This document shows positions 27,899-38,617 of a stretch of 57,503 nucleotides of DNA, piece after piece. Source of the stretch: Kytococcus schroeteri (lineage in GTDB: Bacteria; Actinomycetota; Actinomycetes; Actinomycetales; Dermatophilaceae); contig NZ_PKIZ01000012.1 of assembly GCF_002847825.1 (NCBI RefSeq), forward strand, positions 1 to 57,503. The letters run 5' to 3'. Each line of letters begins with the position of its first letter. Position 1 is the first letter of the stretch. The notes under the pieces are model-generated. The model did no database searches, was not told where the DNA came from, and was given only the letters and a program-made list of their open reading frames with translations. The position numbers and the translations under genes are program-made.

Positions 27899-27916
27899 GG
27901 ACCTGGAGGAGATGAC

Positions 27917-28297
27917 ATGACTGCGATGACTGCGATGCCGCTGGAGGTGCGACCCGTTCGCCGTGGCGGGCGCCCGGTCGCGTCGGCCCGGGGGGCGGTG
28001 CGCCCCGCACCTCGCATGCGACTGACGGCCCGGGGGCGCGCGGCGCGACAGGCGCTCGTGATTGCCGTGGCGGTGGTGATGGTGCTGCTCGTCGCCTGGC
28101 AGGCGACCGGCGCCGGCCGGGACGCGGGGGTGGCCGAGCGCGTGGTGGTGGCCCAGGACCAGACGCTGAGCCACGTGGCCGTGGAGCACCTGCCCGAGGT
28201 GCCCGTGGACCGCGCGGTGCTCATGCTGCAGGAGGCGAACGGACTGGGCACCAGCCAGGTGCAGGCCGGTCAGGAGCTGGTCATCCCGCGTCGTTGA
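27917..28297 (+). CDS. Membrane-anchored LysM protein divergent from lexA, probable SOS division inhibitor
   Basis: A 126-residue protein with a basic N-terminus, one membrane helix (about residues 46-64, ALVIAVAVVMVLLVAW) and a C-terminal LysM domain (about 77-124) that would bind peptidoglycan. This size, topology and position match the SOS-induced cell-division suppressors YneA (Bacillus), DivS (Corynebacterium) and ChiZ/Rv2719c (Mycobacterium). The ATG at 27917 has GGAGGA upstream. An overlapping 11-codon arginine-rich frame (27880-27915) ends one base before the ATG and covers the ribosome site; it may be chance. The family role is inferred from synteny and architecture. Confidence 0.82.
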   Translation: MTAMTAMPLEVRPVRRGGRPVASARGAVRPAPRMRLTARGRAARQALVIAVAVVMVLLVAWQATGAGRDAGVAERVVVAQDQTLSHVAVEHLPEVPVDRAVLMLQEANGLGTSQVQAGQELVIPRR

Positions 28298-28440
28298 CGA
28301 GGGAGTCGGCCCGGCCGGGGAGGAGGGACCGGCCAGGAGGGGGTCAAGGACTGCGTGGTCCTCAGGGACGTGTGGCCACGCGTGATGGGGTGCGCCGCGG
28401 ACGTGAGACATCCGTGGCAGGGACGCCCCGTGAGGGAGAG

Positions 28441-28476
28441 AGCCCTCCCCACCGCCTCGTGGCGGTGGGGAGGGCT
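28441..28476. terminator. Strong bidirectional terminator hairpin
   Basis: Perfect 16-bp stem, AGCCCTCCCCACCGCC (28441-28456) and GGCGGTGGGGAGGGCT (28461-28476), loop TCGT. It separates the LysM gene from the convergent SseB-like gene. Confidence 0.75.
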
Positions 28477-28516
28477 TCCGCTCGTGGGGGACCTGTCCGG
28501 GCGTGCCGTGGCCCGG

Positions 28517-28948
28517 TCAGTCGAGGGGGGTACCGGTGGCGCGACGCCACATGGGGCCGAGGCCCTCGAAGGGCGCGAACCAGCCGGAGATGTGCACGTC
28601 CATGACGAGCCCGTTGACGCCGGCGGTGAGGAAGTCGCTGGCGCCGCGCACGACCTCCACGGGCTGCAGGGCCAGCAGGTCGCCGGGCTCCTCCGCGTCG
28701 AGCATGCCCTGCTCCACCGCGAAGTGGCGGGCCCGCTCGCTGCTGGTGAACCCGAGCAGCATCATGGCGCCCTCGATCTGCGCGGCGACGGGAGCCACGG
28801 ACCCCTCCGGCCCCGCGGGCAGGAACCACCAGCGCGGCAGGGCGAAACCGGCCCTCCACAGGGCGGTGATGGTCTCCTGGTCGCCACGGTCGCGCGTGAG
28901 GGCGTGGAGGCGGTCGGTCTCGTTGGGGGCGGGCATGGCGAGGTCCAT
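28517..28948 (-). CDS. SseB-like conserved protein of unknown function
   Basis: A 143-residue soluble protein with no signal peptide or membrane helix. The middle part (GFALPRWWFLP ... GAMMLLGFTSSERARHFAVEQG) resembles the N-terminal domain of SseB-type proteins, and it ends in an FAPFEGLGPMWRRATG stretch. I do not know its function. The ATG at 28948 follows GGTGGAG at about 8 bases; another ATG lies four codons in. It is a single gene bounded by a strong terminator at its 3' end and the divergent cutinase gene at its 5' end. Confidence 0.6.
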   Translation of the reverse strand: MDLAMPAPNETDRLHALTRDRGDQETITALWRAGFALPRWWFLPAGPEGSVAPVAAQIEGAMMLLGFTSSERARHFAVEQGMLDAEEPGDLLALQPVEVVRGASDFLTAGVNGLVMDVHISGWFAPFEGLGPMWRRATGTPLD

Positions 28949-29090
28949 GGCCCCACTCCACCACACGCGGGGCCCGCCCGGTGGTCGCAGCGCCGCAGCC
29001 GGGGCTCGGACTCGTCGTGCGTGGGTGGTGCAGGAGCGGGGTGGCGCAGAGGTGGCACACCCCCTGGCGGCGTCGCGGAGGGCTGGCACC

Positions 29091-30572
29091 ATGGCCGGTG
29101 TGAGCGTGCGTCGGTCCGGTGGGTGGCGTCGCGGTGGGGCCGCGGCGACGGTGGTGGGGGCCCTGGTGCTGGGAGCCGCACCCCTGTCTTCCGCGGGAGC
29201 CGGGACGGCGCCTTCCGTCGCCGCGTCAGGCGCGCCCCGCCCGCACACCATGGCGCACGCTGCTGCGCGCGACGGGGACGGGTCGGATGTCGACACGGGG
29301 CCTGCCGCTCGCATCGAGGACCCGACCGGCCGGCGCCCGGGCCGCACCGGCACGTGGGGCGACCACCCGACCGCCTCGCGCGACCTGGGGGACCTGCCCT
29401 GTCGGGAGCTGCTCTTCGTGGGGGTCCGTGGGTCCGCCGAGCAGGTGCCCTGGGGCAACACGGTGAACCGTGCCCGGGAGGGTCTCGCCGAGCGCCTGGA
29501 CCGGTCGGTGAACCAGGTGTGGCTGGAGTACCCGGCGGTGGACCCGCACACGCTGCGCACCGCCGACCTCGAGGGCGCCGTCCTGGAGGCCACGCCGCGC
29601 GCGAGCCGGTACTTCGCCTCGGTGGACGCCGGCAGCGCCGAGCTCACGCGCGTGCTGGGTGCCAGTGCCCGGGAGTGCCCGGGGCAGCAGGTGGTGGTGG
29701 TCGGCTTCTCGCAGGGTGCGCAGGTGATCACGCGCGCCCTGGCCGGTGGTGCCGACAGCTCGACGCTGGCCGCGGCGCTGCTGCTGGGGAACCCCGCGCA
29801 CCACCCGGGGCAGAACGTCCGGGAAGTCGGTGGACAGCTGGACACCCCCGCCATCGGGCTGGCGGCCACGCTGACCTACCTGCGCTCCCGGGCGCGCCCG
29901 CAGGAGACCACCACGCGGCGCCAGGCCGTGCACAACCTCGTCTCGGAGGTGTTCGCGCTGCACCGCGGCGAGGTGTCCAACAGCTCCATCGCGGCCACAC
30001 TCGAGGCCGGTGGCGACGTCATCGCGCCGGGGGATTACTCCCGCGTGCTCAGCATCTGCAGCACCGGTGACGTGGTCTGTGACGCCGCGCCGGCCATGAG
30101 CCGGGTGCTGACCTCGGCCACGGGCCTGGAGGACGAGTTCGCGACCGCGCGGCCCATCCACGGCGGGTATGCCGGGGAGGTGCTGCGCCCCGGCATCGAG
30201 GCGCTGGTGGACCTGATCGCCCCGGACGACGCTCCGCGTGACGCGTCGGGTGACGCCTCGGGGCGACCGCGCGACGGCGGCGAGGGGACGCATCAGGGGG
30301 CGCGAGAAGGGGCGGACGAGCGTGCGCACGGGGGCGTGGACGGCGCGCCGCACGGTGCCGGCGGCACTGACCCGGCTGATCCCGCCGACCCGGCCGACCC
30401 CGGGGGCGGCACGACGCCCGGCGACCTCGCCGCGGGCACGGGCCGTGAGGGCGGCTCCCCGTGGGTGGAGACCGGTCCGCCCGCGTGGGTCCTGCCCACG
30501 GTGTCGGTGGCGGCAGGGGTGTTCTTCCTCACCTCGTGCGGCCTCGGCCTGGCGTTGTGGAGGCGGCGGTGA
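29091..30572 (+). CDS. Cutinase-family esterase with C-terminal membrane anchor
   Basis: A 493-residue exported serine esterase. An N-terminal signal region (RRGGAAATVVGALVLGAAPLSSAGA) is followed by an alpha/beta-hydrolase of the cutinase family. It contains LPCRELLFVGVRGSAEQ (about residue 100), the nucleophile motif VVGFSQGAQ (about 203), SICSTGDVVCDA (about 323) with paired cysteines, and a C-terminal catalytic His region. A Gly/Asp/Pro-rich spacer of about 100 residues leads to a final membrane helix (PTVSVAAGVFFLTSCGLGLALW) ending in RRR. It is thus tethered outside rather than released. Mycobacterial relatives cleave lipid or polyester substrates; the substrate here is unknown. Its stop overlaps the start of the LmeA-like gene. 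Confidence 0.82.
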   Translation: MAGVSVRRSGGWRRGGAAATVVGALVLGAAPLSSAGAGTAPSVAASGAPRPHTMAHAAARDGDGSDVDTGPAARIEDPTGRRPGRTGTWGDHPTASRDLGDLPCRELLFVGVRGSAEQVPWGNTVNRAREGLAERLDRSVNQVWLEYPAVDPHTLRTADLEGAVLEATPRASRYFASVDAGSAELTRVLGASARECPGQQVVVVGFSQGAQVITRALAGGADSSTLAAALLLGNPAHHPGQNVREVGGQLDTPAIGLAATLTYLRSRARPQETTTRRQAVHNLVSEVFALHRGEVSNSSIAATLEAGGDVIAPGDYSRVLSICSTGDVVCDAAPAMSRVLTSATGLEDEFATARPIHGGYAGEVLRPGIEALVDLIAPDDAPRDASGDASGRPRDGGEGTHQGAREGADERAHGGVDGAPHGAGGTDPADPADPADPGGGTTPGDLAAGTGREGGSPWVETGPPAWVLPTVSVAAGVFFLTSCGLGLALWRRR

Positions 30573-31378
30573 CCGATCCCGTGGAGACGGTGGGTGCCCG
30601 TCCCGCCGCGGCGGAGGGGAAGGGCGTGCACGAGGCGGGTGGCCGTCCCGAGCGCCCCGGCGATCGGGGTGCGCGGCGCCGCGACCGCAGGGCCGTCGCA
30701 GCCCTGGTGGCGCTGCTGGTGCTGCTGCTCACCCTTCTGGTGGGCGACCTGGCGCTGCGGCGGTACGTGGTCGGCCGCATCGAGCAGGAGGTCGGGGCCA
30801 CCGCGCACGGCCGGGTGCGGGCCGACCTGGACGGCTGGCCGACCGCCTGGCACGTGGCCCGCGACGAGTACCCGGAGATCGACGGGACACTCTCCGGCGC
30901 GGTGGTGGAGGTTCGCGGTCGCACCGTGCTCGTGGACGCCGACGTGCGCGCGCGGGACGTGCGCGACCTCTCCGGGGGCGGGGACGCGGTGCACGTGGAG
31001 CACCTGGCCGGGCGCGTGCGCACGAGCTGGGAGGACCTCTCGCGCGTGACCGGGGCGGACCTCTCGGGTGACGAGGACGGGCGCCTGTCCATCACCACCG
31101 ACGTGCCGGTGATGGGGGAGCGGTTGCCGGTGAGGGTGACCGGTCGCCCGGTGGTGGACCCCGCGACGGGGCAGCTGGGGCTGGCGGACGCGCAGGCCTC
31201 CCTGGACGAGGTGGACGTGCCCCAGGACGTGGTGGACGGGCTGTTGCCGCGGGTGGCCACCTACGCCAACCTGCCCACCTACGAGGGGCTGCGCTGGACG
31301 GGGGTGCGGGCGACGGCCGAGGGGGTCGAGCTGGAGCTCCGCGGCGAGGGGGTCGACCTCCCGCGACACGCCGGCTGA
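30569..31378 (+). CDS. LmeA/DUF2993-family lipid-binding protein
   Basis: A 269-residue protein with a basic N-terminus, one membrane helix at about residues 43-63 ([21 protein letters not shown]) and an extracytoplasmic DUF2993 domain. That domain has [32 protein letters not shown] and [12 protein letters not shown]. In mycobacteria LmeA (DUF2993) binds phospholipids and supports lipomannan maturation. The GTG start overlaps the cutinase stop (GTGA), so an exported esterase and a lipid-binding protein are made from one mRNA. That pairing suggests joint action on an envelope lipid; this is inference. Confidence 0.78.
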   Translation: MTDPVETVGARPAAAEGKGVHEAGGRPERPGDRGARRRDRRAVAALVALLVLLLTLLVGDLALRRYVVGRIEQEVGATAHGRVRADLDGWPTAWHVARDEYPEIDGTLSGAVVEVRGRTVLVDADVRARDVRDLSGGGDAVHVEHLAGRVRTSWEDLSRVTGADLSGDEDGRLSITTDVPVMGERLPVRVTGRPVVDPATGQLGLADAQASLDEVDVPQDVVDGLLPRVATYANLPTYEGLRWTGVRATAEGVELELRGEGVDLPRHAG

Positions 31379-31391
31379 GGGAGTGGAAAGC

Positions 31392-31418
31392 GCGGCCCGG
31401 AGTCGGGTTCCGGGCCGC
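31392..31418 (+). terminator. Hairpin after the LmeA-like gene
   Basis: A 9-bp perfect stem, GCGGCCCGG (31392-31400) and CCGGGCCGC (31410-31418), just upstream of the nrdR promoter. Confidence 0.5.
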
Positions 31419-31431
31419 TGGGCCGGGAGGT

Positions 31432-31506
31432 TTGCGACCGGCGCCGGGGAGGCCGTAGGCTCTACATCTAGTGGTGCTGAGGAGATCAGCACACAAGATG
31501 ATCCAC
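31432..31506 (+). promoter_or_regulatory. nrdR-nrdJ promoter with paired NrdR-box-like sites
   Basis: Promoter TTGCGA (31432-31437), 18-base spacer, TAGGCT (31456-31461). Box 1, CTACATCTAGTGG (31462-31474), covers the predicted transcription start and fits the actinobacterial NrdR box. Box 2, ACACAAGATGATCCAC (31491-31506), is a weaker match. The centres are about 31 bases apart, near three helical turns, the usual spacing for paired NrdR boxes. Confidence 0.65.
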
Positions 31507-31544
31507 TTTTCGCCGTATCACGCGCCACCGGGAGGAGTTCCGCC

Positions 31545-32033
31545 GTGCACTGTCCGTTCTGCCGCCACGAGGACACCAAGGTGGTGGACTCGCGCGTCCA
31601 GGAGGACGGTACGGCCATCCGCCGGCGCCGCCAGTGCACCGCCTGCGAGCGGCGCTTCGGCACGGTGGAGTCGGCCACCCTCAGCGTGGTCAAGCGCTCC
31701 GGCGCCAGCGAGCCGTTCCGGCGGGACAAGGTGATGTCCGGGGTGCGCAAGGCGTGCCAGGGCCGCCCGGTCACCGACGACCAGCTCGGCCTGCTCGCCC
31801 AGCGCGTGGAGGAGAGCATCCGCTGCACCGGCCAGGCCGAGATCGACGCCCACGACGTGGGCATGGCCGTGCTGCCGGTGCTCCGGGAGCTCGACCTCGT
31901 GGCCTACCTGCGCTTCGCCTCGGTCTACCGGGGGTTCGACAGCCTGGAGGACTTCGAGCAGGCCATCACCGAGCTCCGCCAGGAGCGCGTGCCCGCCGGG
32001 GACCGCGCACCGGAGGTCGTCGGCGCCGGCTGA
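31545..32033 (+). CDS. nrdR: Transcriptional repressor NrdR
   Basis: A 162-residue nucleotide-sensing repressor of ribonucleotide reductase genes. The N-terminal zinc ribbon has CPFC and CTAC pairs (residues 3-6 and 31-34) with the basic [15 protein letters not shown] stretch, followed by an ATP-cone domain ([24 protein letters not shown]). The GTG start at 31545 follows GGAGGAG. It lies directly upstream of nrdJ, its expected target, and its own promoter carries NrdR-box-like sites, so it should autoregulate. Confidence 0.96.
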   Translation: MHCPFCRHEDTKVVDSRVQEDGTAIRRRRQCTACERRFGTVESATLSVVKRSGASEPFRRDKVMSGVRKACQGRPVTDDQLGLLAQRVEESIRCTGQAEIDAHDVGMAVLPVLRELDLVAYLRFASVYRGFDSLEDFEQAITELRQERVPAGDRAPEVVGAG

Positions 32034-32252
32034 CACCACTGGGCAGCCCGGCGAGGGGGTCGGGCCGCCCAGCCACCGCGGCCCGGACGTGCCACGCCCG
32101 ACGCCGACCGTCCGTGCCCCGGCACGGACGTACGCACCACCCGCCCCGCACCACCTGCACGACCGACCGCAGACCGACCAGAGACACACCACCCCGAACC
32201 GCACTGCACGACCGGCGGACGAGAGCCCGCCACCGCCCACCAAGGAGAGGTC

Positions 32253-35225
<2,973 letters not shown>

Positions 35226-35245
35226 TCGCCCACCCGGCGCCCCGG

Positions 35246-35282
35246 GACCCCGTCCGGACCACCTCGGTCCGGGCGGGGTCCC
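35246..35282. terminator. nrdJ terminator hairpin
   Basis: A 16-bp stem, GGACCCCGTCCGGACC (35246-35261) and GGTCCGGGCGGGGTCC (35267-35282), with one G-U pair and a 5-base loop, between convergent nrdJ and the HNH gene. Confidence 0.7.
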
Positions 35283-35302
35283 CGCGTGTGGGGGAGGGGT
35301 GC

Positions 35303-36715
35303 TCAGGCCACCTGCGTGCCCGGGGGTGGCTCGGGTCGCCCAGTCGTGACCGCCGGCGGAGGACCCACCTGGCCCGTGGGGTCCGGGGGCGGCTCGCACG
35401 CCGGGTCCCACCAGACGACGCGGTCCGGATACACCGCGGCCCGCAGGCCGTCCCGGTGCACGATGGTGTGGTGCCGTCGGCAGAGCAGCGCCAGGTTCGC
35501 CAGACTCGTCGGCCCGCCCTCCGACCAGTGCGTCACGTGGTGCGCCTCGCACCAGCCCGGGGGCCGGTCACAGCCCGGGGCCGTGCACCCGCCGTCCCGG
35601 GTGAGCAGGGCGCTGCGCATGGCGTTGGTCGCGGCCCGGTCGACCCGTCCGGTGTCCAGGGGAGTCGAGGGGCCACCGAGCATCTGGGGCAGCACGCCCG
35701 CGTCGCAGGCCATCCGGCGCACCTCGCCGGCGGAGAGCACCTCGCCACCGGAGGTCGTGCCGTACCCCGCACGCCCCCGGTCCGTGACCGGCGCCGGGCC
35801 CCGCGCCCACCCGTGGGGTGCGGGCCGCCCCTCCAGCGTCGCCCGCACCGCCTCCACGTCTGCCGTCACCACGAGGGTCGTGGACCCCGACAGCCCGCAC
35901 CCACCGGCGCTCGGGTCGGCGTCGGCGGCCTGGGCGCGCGCCACCAGCTCCAGCAGCGCGTCCGCCCGGCGTTGCGCCGCGGAGCGCGTGTCGGCCACCA
36001 GCGCCGGCGGGCCGTCCCCGTCGCACACCGCCGTCGCGGCGGGACGCGGCGCGGCCAACCCGTTGACGGCGGCGTCCAGCCGGGCGGCGTCGGGCACGCA
36101 GAGCTCGAGGGTGTAGCGCACCCGGCCCCCGACGCGGCGCGCCACGGTCAGCGAGTTCACGGCTCGTGCGCGTTCGTCCAGCTCGTCGAGCACGTCGTCG
36201 CCGTACCGGGCCAGGATCTCGCGGGTCAGCTGGTCCAGCGCCCGGCGTGACCCGTCGGTGGCAGCCGCACGGTCCAGGTAGTGCCCCACCACCTCGGAGC
36301 GGTCGGCACCCGGCAGCAGCGGCAGTGTCCGGTCGGCCTCCCGCACCGCCTTGGCGGCCAGACGCACCCCGATGCCGTCCTCCCACAGCGCCTGCCGCAG
36401 CGACTCGCCGCCGGGGCCCTGTGTGGCCGCAGCCAGCATCGCCACCGCCCCGGCCGTGCCGTGCTCGCGTTCCCCGGCCCGCTCCCGCACCCACGCCGCC
36501 GCGGAGGCGCACCGGCTGTCGGCGATGGTGCCGCGCTCCTGCGCCTCGGCCACCACCCCCACGAGGAGGGCCTCGGCGGCCCGGGCCACCTCACCCAGCA
36601 CGCGGGCGGCCGCGTCCAGGTCGCCCTCACCGGCCTGCCGCAGCCGGTCGCGCGCCCCTGCCAGCTCGGCCGCCACCACTCCGGCGTCCTCCAGCACGTC
36701 CTGGATGCGTCGCAC
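35303..36715 (-). CDS. DUF222 and HNH endonuclease domain protein
   Basis: A 470-residue protein of a family present in many copies in actinobacterial genomes. The N-terminal two thirds is the helical DUF222 domain (SAAAWVRERAGE, RYTLELCVPDAARLDAAVNGLA). The C-terminal HNH nuclease motif (about residues 375-425) has paired zinc cysteines, CTAPGCDRPPGWCEAHHVTHW, then SLANLALLCRRHHTIVH, so the catalytic histidines are intact. A Pro-rich tail follows. The GTG start at 36715 has AGGGGGTG upstream. On the minus strand TTGCAT-N17-TACGGT (36799 to 36771) is a good promoter. The cellular role of this family is unclear. Confidence 0.88.
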   Translation of the reverse strand: MRRIQDVLEDAGVVAAELAGARDRLRQAGEGDLDAAARVLGEVARAAEALLVGVVAEAQERGTIADSRCASAAAWVRERAGEREHGTAGAVAMLAAATQGPGGESLRQALWEDGIGVRLAAKAVREADRTLPLLPGADRSEVVGHYLDRAAATDGSRRALDQLTREILARYGDDVLDELDERARAVNSLTVARRVGGRVRYTLELCVPDAARLDAAVNGLAAPRPAATAVCDGDGPPALVADTRSAAQRRADALLELVARAQAADADPSAGGCGLSGSTTLVVTADVEAVRATLEGRPAPHGWARGPAPVTDRGRAGYGTTSGGEVLSAGEVRRMACDAGVLPQMLGGPSTPLDTGRVDRAATNAMRSALLTRDGGCTAPGCDRPPGWCEAHHVTHWSEGGPTSLANLALLCRRHHTIVHRDGLRAAVYPDRVVWWDPACEPPPDPTGQVGPPPAVTTGRPEPPPGTQVA

Positions 36716-36770
36716 GTGTCACCCCCTCGGTGGACCTCGTCCCATGGGTGCTTCCCCTGCACCCACCTCC

Positions 36771-36799
36771 ACCGTACACGCAAACCGAACAGAATGCAA
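36771..36799 (-). promoter_or_regulatory. Promoter of the DUF222-HNH gene
   Basis: Minus strand TTGCAT, 17-base spacer, TACGGT, in an AT-richer pocket, about 55 bases before the GTG start. Confidence 0.55.
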
Positions 36800-36859
36800 C
36801 AGGCGTACCAACCTGCATAGGTCCCAACCACCCGCCCGCGCCCCGTACGCTGTGCCGCG

Positions 36860-37240
36860 ATGACTTCGACCTCCCTCTTCCTGAGCGCGCTGCTGGTGCT
36901 CCTGCTCGTCGTGCTCGGGCTCGACCTGCGGGCCACCGGCCGCCCGGTGCGTGGGCTCACCGGCGTCCTTCAGCTGGACAACCGCCAGGCCTCCCACTGC
37001 GACGGCTGCCGCCGCGCGGTGCGCCTGCGCGCCCGGCCGTGGGTCATCGCCTCGATGGGGGTGGTGCTCGTCGGCCTCGTGGCGAGCGTGACCCTGGCCA
37101 CCCGGTACGCCGTGGGCAACGGCCTCCCGGCCTCGCTGCTGTGCCTCACCGCGTTGCTCGCCATCGGCCCGCTGGCGCTGGCGAATCGCCGTGCCTCGCA
37201 CCGGGTCAGGGAGTCCTCCGGTCACGAGCCGGGCTCCTGA
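36860..37240 (+). CDS. Small membrane protein of unknown function
   Basis: A 126-residue protein with a first hydrophobic segment at residues 6-22, a cytoplasmic or extracytoplasmic middle with a CDGC pair (SHCDGCRRAVRLRARP, about residue 48), and two more hydrophobic segments (about 65-85 and 93-112). I do not recognise a family. The CxxC with nearby basic residues could bind a metal or form a disulphide. The ATG is eight bases after TACGCT (36846-36851), without a ribosome site, so it may be leaderless. It is divergent from the HNH gene and 53 bases upstream of a histidine kinase. Confidence 0.6.
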   Translation: MTSTSLFLSALLVLLLVVLGLDLRATGRPVRGLTGVLQLDNRQASHCDGCRRAVRLRARPWVIASMGVVLVGLVASVTLATRYAVGNGLPASLLCLTALLAIGPLALANRRASHRVRESSGHEPGS

Positions 37241-37281
37241 GGGGCCTCCCGCCCACGTCCCCGGAGGGCCCGAACGGCCTA

Positions 37282-37287
37282 TATCAT
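37282..37287 (+). promoter_or_regulatory. Leaderless -10 element of the histidine kinase gene
   Basis: TATCAT followed by six bases (GTTGCA) and the ATG at 37294. No Shine-Dalgarno sequence. Confidence 0.55.
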
Positions 37288-37293
37288 GTTGCA

Positions 37294-38568
37294 ATGACGT
37301 CTTCCACCCCTGCGCTCGTGTCGGGCCCCCGTCCGTCCCTGCGCCAGGGGCGCATCGAGGCGCTGGACTCGCGCTGGGCGGAGATCGCCCTCGTCGTCGC
37401 CGTCTGGGCCCTCGGGCTGGGCTACGTGGCGCTCATGTTCTGGCCCGATCCCAGCCTCACCGACCCGGCGCTCGTGGAGCGCCAGGAGCAGGCCCGCACG
37501 CTCGACCTGCTGGTCGGCCACATCGGACTCGCGCTGTTCGTGGTGCGCCACCGCCATCCGGTGGCCATCACCCTGCTGCTGGGCGCGATGATGGTGGTCT
37601 CCAGCTTCGCGGCCATGCCCTACCTCTTCGCGATGGTCTCGCTGGCCACCTACCAGCGCCTGCGCCCCATCGTGCTGGGCATGCTCATGATGCCCCTGGC
37701 CACCCTCGTGTACTCCTACACGTTGCAGCGGTGGCTCCACCCCGAGGTCGTGGGCAAGGAGCTCGGGGCCACGTTCGCCGCCGATGCCGTGTACTCCCTG
37801 GTCATCGGCCTCATCTTCGTGCTGCTCGGCTGGAACACCGGCGCCCGGCGCGAGCTGGCCGCCCACGCCGCCGAGCGTGCCGCCAGTGCCGAGCGCGAGC
37901 ACGCCGCCCGCCTGGTGAGCGCGCGGATGGCCGAGCGCACCGGCATCGCGCGGGAGATGCACGACGCCCTGGGGCACCGCCTGTCCGTGGTGGCCATGCA
38001 CTCCAACGGGCTGGCCTACCGGCAGGACCTCTCCCCGGAGGAGGTGCGCGAGACGTCCACCACCATCGCCACCCAGGCGCGCACGGCCCTCAACGACCTG
38101 CGCGAGATCCTCGGCGTGCTGCGCTCCGACATCGGCCAGGAGGACCAGACCGCCTCGGCGATGCCGGACCTGCGCCACCTGCCGCAGCTGGTGGGGGAGA
38201 CCCGTGGGGCGGGCTGCACCGTGCGCCTCGAGGTGCCCGAGCGCCTCACCGAGGAGGCCGGGGGCCTGCCGCAGGCCGCGAGCCGCCACGCCTACCGCGT
38301 GGTGCAGGAGTCGCTCACCAACGCGTGCAAGCACGCCCCCGGACAGCCGGTCCACATCGCGCTCAGCGGGCAGGCAGGCGCGGGGCTCGCGCTGCGCGTG
38401 GTCAACCGGCTACCCGCCCCCGGCGAGGAGCCGGCCGACGTGGTGAGCGGCGGCATGGGCCTGACCGGCATGCAGGAGCGCGTGCACCTGGCCGGCGGGC
38501 GCTTCTCCGCCCAGGCGCAGGAGGGTGAGTTCGTCGTGGACGCCTGGCTGCCCTGGCCGGCCGCCTGA
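37294..38568 (+). CDS. NarL-type sensor histidine kinase, orphan
   Basis: A 424-residue membrane sensor kinase. Five or so hydrophobic segments occupy residues 30-190. They are followed by a HisKA_3 dimerisation helix with the phospho-acceptor histidine in TGIAREMHDALGHRLSVVAMH (about residue 221) and a HATPase domain (VVQESLTNACKHAPGQ, then GGMGLTGMQERVHLAGG). This type normally pairs with a NarL/LuxR response regulator encoded immediately downstream, but the next gene is a convergent oxidoreductase, so the partner must lie elsewhere. No ligand-binding domain is evident outside the membrane segments. The start is supported by the leaderless TATCAT spacing. Confidence 0.85.
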   Translation: MTSSTPALVSGPRPSLRQGRIEALDSRWAEIALVVAVWALGLGYVALMFWPDPSLTDPALVERQEQARTLDLLVGHIGLALFVVRHRHPVAITLLLGAMMVVSSFAAMPYLFAMVSLATYQRLRPIVLGMLMMPLATLVYSYTLQRWLHPEVVGKELGATFAADAVYSLVIGLIFVLLGWNTGARRELAAHAAERAASAEREHAARLVSARMAERTGIAREMHDALGHRLSVVAMHSNGLAYRQDLSPEEVRETSTTIATQARTALNDLREILGVLRSDIGQEDQTASAMPDLRHLPQLVGETRGAGCTVRLEVPERLTEEAGGLPQAASRHAYRVVQESLTNACKHAPGQPVHIALSGQAGAGLALRVVNRLPAPGEEPADVVSGGMGLTGMQERVHLAGGRFSAQAQEGEFVVDAWLPWPAA

Positions 38569-38617
38569 GGCCGACGCGGGCAGCCCGGGCACCCACCCAC
38601 CCCGCTGACGGGGCGAC

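Noticed and set aside
36781..36796. CGAACAGAATGCAA as a LexA box near the HNH gene
   Set aside because: Only the left half matches; the right half has no GTTC. It overlaps a good promoter instead.
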